Shown: piece by piece, positions 42,216 through 51,540 of the stretch
Position numbering within the stretch: position 1 is the first letter of the stretch
How the letters are laid out: every line of letters begins with the position of its first letter
Source: Streptomyces sp. SAI-127
GTDB taxonomy: Bacteria; Actinomycetota; Actinomycetes; Streptomycetales; Streptomycetaceae
NCBI RefSeq assembly: GCF_029894425.1
Contig: NZ_JARXYJ010000001.1
Coordinates: forward strand, 6,654,501-6,718,500
Length of the DNA stretch: 64,000 bases
Direction of reading: 5' to 3'
Notes under the pieces: model-generated
The model's database searches: none
Told to the model about the DNA's origin: nothing
What the model saw: the letters and a program-made list of their open reading frames with translations, nothing else
Program-made: the position numbers and the translations under genes

Positions 42216-42881
42216 CGGTCGGCCGCCCCCCCTACAAGCACCCACGCCGAGTCAGGTTCACCGAAGATAGTGGCGAGACGTAGCGCACGCAAGCGCTTCG
42301 AGCATTCAGAAATCGTTCGCACTCTAACTCGCCAGAAGCGGTCGATCGGGAGTATATAGAACGCGTGTGCTAAACGAGAAAAAAGTCTGTAGAGCGGTCT
42401 CGGTACAACTAACTGAGGCGCACGGGAAGGCTCGTGCCGCGCGCCTCGTGCGGGACTGAAGAAGCGGAGGAGGGCGACCGGACTGACAGTCGGCACCCAC
42501 GAGTGGCTGCCCCCACCCCGCTCTGGCCTGGGCCGGTGCTATTGATCTGCGACACTGGAAGAGTTATGCCGAAGCCCGGAGAACTGAGCTGACGTGCGCT
42601 GACCCCGTGTACTAAGAGCTGCAACGGTTGAGTCTCCAACTGCGTGCCAACGCTCTCGAACAACGGCGGACGAGCACGGACGTCTGCGGACGGCCAGCGC
42701 AGGTGAAGGGCTCACCAGTCCAAGGCAGGATCCGCGCCCCAGTTGCTTCGGGGCGAAGAAGTCGAGCGCTCAGTGCAGGGAGCTCAGGAGCTCCCATCCC
42801 GTGTGCCGTGTACCCAGGCAGAGCCGAGCAGACGCGGCCCATGGCGTCCGTTCGTACAGTGGTGGGCTTAGATCCCGGGAC
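42216..42881. other. gene-poor stretch of lower GC content
   Basis: About 660 bp. Short frames occur on the minus strand (42146-42496, 42409-42663, 42612-42842), but none shows a recognised domain, convincing start or codon bias. Probably decayed sequence between two foreign genes. Confidence 0.5.
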
Positions 42882-43659
42882 TCAGCCCGCTGTCTCTGCG
42901 TCATCCATCAAGTTGCTGATGTCAATAGCGTAGCGAGGTATCTCGTCGGCAGCGAGACCTTCAAATACTCTTGTAACCCCTGCCTCAGTGCCGATCGAAC
43001 CAATCTTGCGAAGATAGTTGGCGACCCTATCCACACCATTTTGATTGTCACCGATCCTCCCCAGCAGGTGTGCAATTGTGCGGGTTATCGGCTCAGGCCT
43101 TGAGTAGCTATTCCAGGGTTTTGACGCCCTCTTCGGGGCAAGGGACTCAAGAGGGCCAAGATGGCAGAGTTCTACCTCCCCTTGCATTATGGTCATGTTT
43201 GCAAGCCAAGCTCCGAGATCAGCGACGCATAGAGCATCGATGCACTGACCTGGTCGCTTGGTGAACTCCTCTCCGTAGTCCGACAGGGCCTGATGCACTC
43301 TGTAAGCAGGGTTGGAACGTTATGTGAGCCCGGGTCAGGGTCAGCTTGCACTCGAAAGCAGCGATCACGGCAGATGCGAGGTAGTGCTTAATTTCGAGCA
43401 GCCCTGGGGGGTAAGAAGGGTGCAGGATGAGTACATCTACTTGTGGGCTCGTGTTGCCGTCTGTATCGATGACCCTTCCTCCAGTAACAACGTGATAGCC
43501 CGAAGGGACCCACCTTCGTAGAATCTGCGCCCATGTTTCTTCACCTTGGCTTCCAGCGGTTCCCGGATCTTCTCCCGCTCTGGCTTGCAATCGCGCATAC
43601 TCGCTGCTGATTTCGTGAGTCATCTGAGACATAAAAAGGCGAATGTCGTGCAAGCTCAT
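42882..43659 (-). pseudogene. DUF6602-like protein, frameshifted
   Basis: Two minus-strand frames form one protein. The first, from ATG 43659 (GGAG upstream), reads MTHEISSEYARLQARAGEDP, GEETWAQILRRWVPSGYHVV, GGRVIDTDGNTSPQVDVLIL and VIAAFECKLTLTRAHI. The second, in another frame after a TAA, continues NPAYRVHQALSDYGEEF and goes on to LMDDAETAG, ending at 42882. The VDVLIL...FECK pattern resembles a nuclease-like Asp-x(n)-Glu-x-Lys core and the DUF6602 family seen in mobile and defence islands. An indel near 43310-43330 breaks it. Confidence 0.6.
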
Positions 43660-44073
43660 GGCTGGCTCCGTAGATCAAGCGGTACGGCAGTCCCATGATG
43701 GCCGTCTTCCTCAGCGGGGGTGCTTCCTCGTTCTCCTTGGAAGCCTCGGCCGGCGTCATTGCTCCGGCCAACGTGGCATCGTCAGCAGACCCGTGGTCGG
43801 CTCGGAACGTCACGGCAGCCCGCACGGCCCGCAGTCACAGTGTCGAATGCGTGTCGAAGTTGGCTGGCAAGGTACTGGCAAGCCACACGCAGGCCCAGGT
43901 CGGCGGCACTCTTGCGGGGAACTAACAGTGCGCCTTCTACGCCCTCGCTCCAAGCCCCCCGACGCGCCTCAGCAGGCCCCTTCACGCCGCGTGGCTGGAT
44001 CCGCGGCCTTGTTGGCGCTTCATGTACGTGTCACACAGTTGGTGAGTGGGGTGACTGGGGGAGGGGACTCCGT
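43660..44073. other. gene-free region containing right inner repeat
   Basis: About 410 bp. The only solid feature is the right copy of the inner direct repeat (43842-43939). A minus-strand frame 43541-43825 (MTPAEASKENEEAPPLRK...) overlaps the DUF6602-like start and is not convincing. Confidence 0.5.
43842..43939 (+). repeat. inner direct repeat, right copy
   Basis: 98 bp, gap-free match of about 70% to 38842-38939, exactly 5,000 bp away. It ends AGTGCGCCTTCTA, the anticodon-loop half of tRNA-Arg(TCT), and then diverges. Confidence 0.7.
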
Positions 44074-44700
44074 ATGTCCGTGCCGGGTGGCAATCGCGGT
44101 GAGCCGTCGGACTGGGCCATGAAGCGGTTTGGGCGGCATGCCGGCAGGCTGGTCGAGGCGATTCCGGAACAGCTGGCCAGGGCTCACGCGCGGGCTCATG
44201 CCGTTCACCTCACCGCAAGGCTGAAGAAGCGCAGTCCTTACGGCGTCACCCTGGCCGAGGCAGTGCGCGAGAATCTCGCGGACACGGCACGTGAGCTGGA
44301 CGAAGCCGTGCGCGACGTGCGCGGGTACGAGTACGCCGTCATCAACGACCACGCGCTCTTCCCCTTTAAATACGCCGACCGCCCCAGGCCCCTCGAACGT
44401 GCGCGGCTGGCGGCCAATGCTTCCCCCACGCGCAGGAGGATGCTCCTGAGCCACGGGCCGGAGCCGCAAGACGTCCTCTTCCCTCTTGGCGACGAGCTCA
44501 CCACCGAGGAATACGAGGATCTGCACGAGACCTTCGAGGCCCTCGGCGCCTCCACGAAGCTCGTGTGCCTGTTCTTCACAGCCGACCCAGAGAACGGCAT
44601 CCACGTCATCCACTGGGGAGACGCCCACCTCGAACCCGACCGCACCTTCACCTGGCTCCACAGCGAGCAGCTGCGAGTGGCGCCCCAGCCGCTTGAGTGA
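44074..44700 (+). CDS. hypothetical protein at right end of island
   Basis: A 208-residue cytoplasmic protein of unknown function. It is charged and helical (AVRENLADTARELDEAVRDV) with a C-terminal segment LGASTKLVCLFFTADPENGIHVIHWGDAHLEPD. No domain or motif is recognised. ATG 44074 follows GGGGGAGGGG. Codon usage is Streptomyces-like. It lies between the right inner repeat and the right outer repeat, so it belongs to the outer element. Confidence 0.72.
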   Translation: MSVPGGNRGEPSDWAMKRFGRHAGRLVEAIPEQLARAHARAHAVHLTARLKKRSPYGVTLAEAVRENLADTARELDEAVRDVRGYEYAVINDHALFPFKYADRPRPLERARLAANASPTRRRMLLSHGPEPQDVLFPLGDELTTEEYEDLHETFEALGASTKLVCLFFTADPENGIHVIHWGDAHLEPDRTFTWLHSEQLRVAPQPLE

Positions 44701-44755
44701 GCAGTCCCGATCCTGGGCCGTCTCTGGGCCGTGCGAGGGCGCCCGAGGCCGACCA

Positions 44756-44869
44756 ACGACGACCGACGTCGACAGCCAAGCGAAAGCCGCCAGCGACGAA
44801 CCCCCAGGTCACAGCCCCCCGACCAAACGGGTTACCACCCAAGGGTGGACCTCAGGCAAGATGGGGTGT
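44756..44869 (+). repeat. right copy of island-bounding direct repeat (attR-like)
   Basis: Same-orientation partner of 36130-36243. Just inside it, 44712-44732 repeats 21 bp of the integrase 3' end (CCTGGGCCGTCTCTGGGCCG, also at 36317-36337), a second integrase-tail trace. The copy ends 41 bp before the ettA start. Confidence 0.8.
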
Positions 44870-44910
44870 ATCTGCCCACTGCCAGATCTCAAGTTGCCGG
44901 ACGGTTTCTC

Positions 44911-46575
<1,665 letters not shown>

Positions 46576-46577
46576 TC

Positions 46578-46991
46578 TTGCGGCACATCTACCGCTGCCC
46601 GCTGCGCTGGGCGGACATGGACGCGTACGGCCACGTCAACAACGTGGTCTTCCTCCGCTACCTGGAGGAAGCCCGTATCGACTTCCTGTTCCGCCCGGAG
46701 AAGGACTTCAAGCAGGGGTCCGTGGTGGCACGCCATGAGATCGACTACAAGCGGCAGCTGGTCCACCGGCACGCGCCCGTGGACATCGAGCTGTGGATCA
46801 CCGAGATCCGGGCGGCGTCCTTCACCATCGCCTACGAGGTGAAGGACGGCGACGACGTCTACGTCCGGGCCTCGACGGTGATAGTGCCGTTCGACTTCGA
46901 GGCCCAGCGGCCGCGCCGGATCACGGCGGAGGAACGGGAGTTCCTCGAGGAGTACCGGGACGACGACGAGGAGGAGGCCGTCGCCGCATGA
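46578..46991 (+). CDS. 4-hydroxybenzoyl-CoA thioesterase-family (hotdog) protein
   Basis: A 137-residue hotdog-fold acyl-CoA thioesterase. The signature CPLRWADMDAYGHVNNVVFLRYLEEAR contains the catalytic Asp and the HVNN motif of the YbgC/4HBT group. The C-terminus is acidic (EYRDDDEEEAVAA). The start is TTG 46578, 2 bp after the ettA stop, implying coupling with ettA. The natural acyl-CoA substrate is unknown. Confidence 0.88.
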   Translation: MRHIYRCPLRWADMDAYGHVNNVVFLRYLEEARIDFLFRPEKDFKQGSVVARHEIDYKRQLVHRHAPVDIELWITEIRAASFTIAYEVKDGDDVYVRASTVIVPFDFEAQRPRRITAEEREFLEEYRDDDEEEAVAA

Positions 46992-47656
46992 CGGTGCTCC
47001 ACCTCGCCGACGAGGGGGAGGCGGCGGATCTCGCCGCCTTCCTCTCCCGGCTGCTCCACTACGACCGCTCGGCCGCGGTACGGCTCCAGGGGGCCGGGAC
47101 CGCGCTCGCCGTCTTCGGGCGTCCGCCGTCCTTCGAGGTGCTGGCGATCCGGGCGGTGCGGCTGGCCAAGCCGTACGAGAACGGGCTCGACGTCACGCTC
47201 GACGTGACCGTGTCCGCCGGGGAGCTCCTCGAGTCCGTCGACGAGGGCGCGGGCACGGCTGTCGTGCCGCAGGCGGTGACCGGCCCGCCGTGGGCCGGAG
47301 TACTGCCACCGCGTGGCGGGTGGCAGGCGGTGGCCGGGCTGCCGGGACCGGAGGCGCTGCGAGCGCTCGTCCACACCGGGGTCGCCGAATTCCGGTCCCG
47401 TACCGAGGAGTTGGGTCCCGAGGCGCGTACCCGGGCCGAACTCGACCGGCTCGGGCGGGAGATCTGGTCCCGCACCGTGGGAGACACGCGGCTTCCAGTG
47501 CGGGCCGTGCACGCGGCCCAGTCACTGGGATTCCTGCGCTCCGGCGGGGAGTTGGCGCTCTTCTCGTCGGGGGCGTGGCTGCGGCTTCGTACGCCTTACG
47601 GCTCGATCGCCGTACGGCAAGGGGGGCTTGGGACCCTCGGCGTCAGCGTGCGCTGA
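46988..47656 (+). CDS. conserved hypothetical protein
   Basis: A 222-residue cytoplasmic protein of unknown function, rich in Leu, Gly and Arg (LHLADEGEAADLAAFLSRLLHYDRSAAVRLQ). No motif, signal or membrane segment is recognised. ATG 46988 overlaps the thioesterase stop by four bases (ATGA), so ettA, the thioesterase and this gene form one operon. It converges on the ABC ATPase gene with only 7 bp between stops. Confidence 0.82.
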   Translation: MTVLHLADEGEAADLAAFLSRLLHYDRSAAVRLQGAGTALAVFGRPPSFEVLAIRAVRLAKPYENGLDVTLDVTVSAGELLESVDEGAGTAVVPQAVTGPPWAGVLPPRGGWQAVAGLPGPEALRALVHTGVAEFRSRTEELGPEARTRAELDRLGREIWSRTVGDTRLPVRAVHAAQSLGFLRSGGELALFSSGAWLRLRTPYGSIAVRQGGLGTLGVSVR

Positions 47657-47663
47657 GCGGTCG

Positions 47664-48620
47664 TCAGTCCCGGTCGCTGTCGTCCGGCCATACGCCGATG
47701 TGGTCCGGTTCCAGTTCCAGCGCCACCCTGTCGCGCATGCCCAATGCCTCGGTGTACTCCTTCGGGAGCTGGAGGCGGCCCGCGCGGTCCAGCATCGCGT
47801 ACTCCCGGGCGACCAGGGTTTCGTGACCCGTCGTCGCGTCCACCTCGCTGCGGCGCAGGACCTCCGTGGACGTACGGCCGTCCCTGATGGCCACCGTCCG
47901 GCGGACCTCTCCGGCCACCGCCTGGTCGTGGGTGACGATGACGATCGTCGTACCGAGCTGTTCGTTGGCGGTGCGGAACGCGGCGAAGATCTGTTCCGCG
48001 GTGTGGGAGTCGAGTTCGCCCGTCGGCTCGTCGGCGAGTAGGACCGCGGGGCTGTTGGCCAACGCCACCGCTATCGCCACGCGTTGCTGCTGGCCGCCGG
48101 ACATCTGATGGGGGCGGCGGTTGCGGCAGTCGGCCACCTCCAGCAACTCCAGGAGTTCCAGGGCGCGTTCGGTCTGGGCGCGGCGGGGTGTCCTGACGCC
48201 CGAGAGCTGGATGGGGAGGGTGATGTTCTGGGCCGCGGTGAGGTAGGGGAGAAGGTTGCGGGAGGTCTGCTGCCAGACGAAGCCGACCGTCGCGCGGCGG
48301 TAGGCCAGGCGGTCCTTCGCGGTCATGGTGAGCAGGTCGTGGCCCGAGACTCTGGCCGCGCCGGCGGTGGGGGTGTCCAGGCCGGCGAGGATGTTCATGA
48401 GGGTGGACTTGCCGCTGCCGGACGCGCCCACGAGGGCGAGGAGTTCGCCCTCGCGGACGAGGAGGTCGAGGCCCTGGAGGGCTTGGACCTCCACGCCGTC
48501 CGTGGTGAAGATGCGGACGAGCCTGTCGCAGGTGATCAGGGCGTCGTGGCCGTAGGCGGGCCGGTTGCGGGCCTGGGTCGCCTTGTGGGCGAGGTCGGTG
48601 AGGGTGGGGTTCGTGGTCAT
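47664..48620 (-). CDS. ABC transporter ATPase with C-terminal AbrB-like extension
   Basis: A 318-residue LolD/MacB-type ATPase. Walker A is GASGSGKST, the signature is MSGGQQQ, Walker B is VLLADEPTGELD and the H-loop is IVTHDQ. After about residue 245 an extra domain follows: VAREYAMLDRAGRLQLPKEY and LGMRDRVALELEPDHIGVWP, which resembles a SpoVT-AbrB swapped-hairpin domain. It serves the two large permeases encoded upstream. ATG 48620 follows GGAGAAGG. The fusion is unusual for this ATPase family. Confidence 0.9.
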   Translation of the reverse strand: MTTNPTLTDLAHKATQARNRPAYGHDALITCDRLVRIFTTDGVEVQALQGLDLLVREGELLALVGASGSGKSTLMNILAGLDTPTAGAARVSGHDLLTMTAKDRLAYRRATVGFVWQQTSRNLLPYLTAAQNITLPIQLSGVRTPRRAQTERALELLELLEVADCRNRRPHQMSGGQQQRVAIAVALANSPAVLLADEPTGELDSHTAEQIFAAFRTANEQLGTTIVIVTHDQAVAGEVRRTVAIRDGRTSTEVLRRSEVDATTGHETLVAREYAMLDRAGRLQLPKEYTEALGMRDRVALELEPDHIGVWPDDSDRD

Positions 48621-48759
48621 CGGCCTTCTCCTGGACTGCGGTCCGGCGTGCGGGCGGGTCGACGGTGGGGTGCGCTCGCCGCCGGTCGGGTGCCTCTCGC
48701 TGCGGGTCGGGAGCTCATCCAGCGGCACGACCGCCCGCAGCCGGGTGCGACGAAGTCGT

Positions 48760-51540
48760 TCATCTCGCGTCTCCCGCCCTGAGCTCCTGCACCGACCCCC
48801 GTCTCCCCGACCACCACGCCTGCCCGATACCCGTTCCCACCGCCAGCAGCAGCACAGCCGCCGCCGGTATCGCCAGCGACAGGGCGTCGGTGCGCAGCTC
48901 CGCTCCCGCCGAGGAGGCATCGGCCGACGGGAGGGCGATGGCCGTCAGGTCGATCCCCGGGGACAGGAGGTGGATCGTGGCCCAGCCCGTGAGGGTGCCT
49001 CCGACAGCGGCCAGGACGGCCTGGGGGAGGGACTCGAGGACCAGGAGGCGGCGGCCCGCGGCCCGGGTCAGGCCCATCGTGCGGAGCCGGGCCAGGAGGG
49101 CCGTACGGTCCGGGGACGTGCGCAGGAGGGACAGGAAGAGGGCCAGGACCGCGTATCCCGTGCCGGCCGCCACCGCCGTCGCGTAGACGCCTTCCGCGCC
49201 GGTCTGGAGAGGGGAGTCGACGTAGCGTTCGCGTTCCTCGGATCTCAGGTGCACGGACGCGGCCTTCGGGGCGGCCTTGCGTATCGCGGTCCCGTCCAGC
49301 GACTTCCCCGTCAGCAGCACCGTCGTCGGCCGCGCCGCCGCCGGGCTCAACGCCTCGCGGTTCACGACCAGGAAGTCCGACCCCAGCACCGCGGGCGTGC
49401 GGTCGAGGACGGCGGTGATGCGGACGGTGAGCGTGCTGCCGTCCGGGAGGAGGACCGGGAAGGGGCCGGTGCCGTACATCCGGGCGGTGGCCGTGGAGGC
49501 CAGGGCCGTCGCAGCCTCCCCGGCGGTCCCTTTTCTCAGCCGGGCCGCATCGAAGGCGCCCATGTCCGTCCGGGACGACAGCGCGGCGTAGTCCGCGGGG
49601 TTCACCCCGACCAGCGGTACCGACAGTGCTCCGTTCTCCGGTTTCGCCTCGGAGGTGACGCTCACCGCCGACAGCGCGCTCACCCCCGGTGAGCGGCGCA
49701 GCCGGTCCGGCAGCCCGGACGGGAGCGGCGCCCCCGTCTCCACGCGCGCGTCGGCGCCGACCGCGAGGAGGGCCGCGTGGTCGCGGGCCTCCTGTACGCC
49801 CGCGAGGACCGAGCCGCCGAAGGCCGCGGTGGTCAGAGCGGTCAGCAAGGCCAGGAGCGGCAGCACCGCCGAGGCCGAGGTGCGGCCCGCCCGGGCCAGG
49901 GACAGGTGCGCCACCGCGCCCCGCAGGCGGGCGGCCGGACGGGCCAGACCCCGCAGCGGAAGCGGGTACAGACGGACCAGGACCAGGGCGGCGACCACTC
50001 CCACCAGCACGGGCGCCAGCGAGACGAGGTCGCCGGCAGAGCCCGAGGTGCCACGGCGACGCAGCGACTCCACCGCTCCCGCCGCCAGCACCAGCAGCGT
50101 CAGCTCGGCGACCGTACGGCGCCGGGACGGTCGTACGGACGAGATGTCCTCGCGGCCGGTGTGGACGCGGACCGCGCGGTGGACGGCCGCGGCGCGGAGG
50201 GGGAGGGCCACGCAGGTGACGGCGGTGACCGCCACGGCTGCCGCGATCGCGTACGGGAAGCGGCCCTCGGGGACCGCGAGCAGCGCGGCGGCGAGCCCCA
50301 GGGCGCCCGCGGGCACGGCCACGACCGCCGTCTCGGCGAAGAGGCGGGCGGTGAGACCCGGCATGGAGGCGCCGCGGGCCCGCAGCAGGGCGAGTTCGCT
50401 GCGCCGGCGGTCCGCGGTGAGGCCGCCCGCCATCAGGAGGACGACGACGGCGACCGTGCCGGCGCCGGACGCGGCGACCGCGACGAGCGGGGCGACGCTC
50501 TGGCGGAGCCGGTCGTAGGCGATGAGGACCTCGTCGAGGTCGGTACTGATCTCGGTCTGGCCGTCGAGCGCCGTCAGCTCCGTCACCGGACCGTCGATCT
50601 CCAGGCGCAGCTTCCGCAGTGCCGGACCGGCCTCCAGGGAGGCGAGCGCGGACCGCAGGGCCGGGGCGTCTCGGGCCCGCAGCGTCTGTTCGGAGGGCGC
50701 CAACTGCCAGTAGCGCTCCGGGCGTCCCGGGGTGGCCAGCAGGACCGGGGCCGCCTCGGGGGCGACGAGCAGGGCGCCGAACCAGTACATGTCCACGGAC
50801 GGCGCGGGCTCGCGGAGCAGGGACGGGGTGCGCAGGATGGAATGGGTGGACCAGTAGGCGCCCTTCGGGTCGCGCGGGGTGACGATGCCCGTGACACGGA
50901 TCGGGAGGGTACGGCCGGCGGCGGAGGAGTGGATCACCGAACCGACCTTGATGTGGAGGGCCTTGGCGGTGTCGACGGTGACCGCCGCCTCCAGCTCGGG
51001 TGCGGTGGCGGTCACGTCGTCGTCCGCTCGCGGCAGACGCCCCTCGCTGACCGAGGCGTGGGCGCCGAGGCCCGCCTGGGCGACCAGGGTCACCTCCGCG
51101 GGCCTGCCGGTCGGCCTCGGCAGCCACGGGTCCGGCACCGGGATGTTCAGGGTGGTGCGCACGCCGTACGTCGACTGGTCCGCGTCCAGGACGAGCGGGC
51201 GCGGGACCCCAGCGCGGATCTTGGCGTACTGCGCGGCCAGCAGATCGGGGCGCAGGACGTCCTCACGTTGGCTCGGTGTCAGCATCGCGGACGGCTCCGG
51301 GGCGTACACCTCTATGCCGGTCCGGTCGGGGCGGGCCTGCTCGGCGGCCCGGCGCAGTCCGGCGTCCTCGTAGCGGTCCACCGCCCGTGGGAACGCGGCC
51401 GCGAGGCACGCCGTCAGCGCGACCAGCACCGCGAGCGCGCACGCGGCGCCGGGCGCGGTCCGCAGCCGGGTGCGGACCCAGGGCGCGGTCGCCCCGGAGT
51501 CCGCCGGCTCGCCGGTCCTGAAGAACCTCACCTCACTCAC
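48760..51540 (-). CDS. large FtsX/MacB-type ABC permease
   Basis: A 926-residue permease. It has an N-terminal TM (GAACALAVLVALTACLAAAF), a large extracytoplasmic domain (about 50-330), then an FtsX-type core of several helices (VAVVVLLMAGGLTADRRRSELALLRARGAS), a second extracytoplasmic part and a final FtsX core near the C-terminus (TALLARLRTMGLTRAAGRRL). It works with the upstream permease and downstream ATPase, probably as a mechanotransmitting exporter for a lipid, peptide or surface molecule. GTG 51540 overlaps the upstream stop by 8 bp. Confidence 0.88.
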   Translation of the reverse strand: MSEVRFFRTGEPADSGATAPWVRTRLRTAPGAACALAVLVALTACLAAAFPRAVDRYEDAGLRRAAEQARPDRTGIEVYAPEPSAMLTPSQREDVLRPDLLAAQYAKIRAGVPRPLVLDADQSTYGVRTTLNIPVPDPWLPRPTGRPAEVTLVAQAGLGAHASVSEGRLPRADDDVTATAPELEAAVTVDTAKALHIKVGSVIHSSAAGRTLPIRVTGIVTPRDPKGAYWSTHSILRTPSLLREPAPSVDMYWFGALLVAPEAAPVLLATPGRPERYWQLAPSEQTLRARDAPALRSALASLEAGPALRKLRLEIDGPVTELTALDGQTEISTDLDEVLIAYDRLRQSVAPLVAVAASGAGTVAVVVLLMAGGLTADRRRSELALLRARGASMPGLTARLFAETAVVAVPAGALGLAAALLAVPEGRFPYAIAAAVAVTAVTCVALPLRAAAVHRAVRVHTGREDISSVRPSRRRTVAELTLLVLAAGAVESLRRRGTSGSAGDLVSLAPVLVGVVAALVLVRLYPLPLRGLARPAARLRGAVAHLSLARAGRTSASAVLPLLALLTALTTAAFGGSVLAGVQEARDHAALLAVGADARVETGAPLPSGLPDRLRRSPGVSALSAVSVTSEAKPENGALSVPLVGVNPADYAALSSRTDMGAFDAARLRKGTAGEAATALASTATARMYGTGPFPVLLPDGSTLTVRITAVLDRTPAVLGSDFLVVNREALSPAAARPTTVLLTGKSLDGTAIRKAAPKAASVHLRSEERERYVDSPLQTGAEGVYATAVAAGTGYAVLALFLSLLRTSPDRTALLARLRTMGLTRAAGRRLLVLESLPQAVLAAVGGTLTGWATIHLLSPGIDLTAIALPSADASSAGAELRTDALSLAIPAAAVLLLAVGTGIGQAWWSGRRGSVQELRAGDAR

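Noticed and set aside
42146..42842. Minus-strand frames in the gene-poor part of the island
   Set aside because: No domain, poor codon bias, overlap with each other and with the SLATT-like start.
43541..43825. Minus-strand frame MTPAEASKENEEAPPLRK...
   Set aside because: Overlaps the better supported DUF6602-like start and becomes meaningless downstream.
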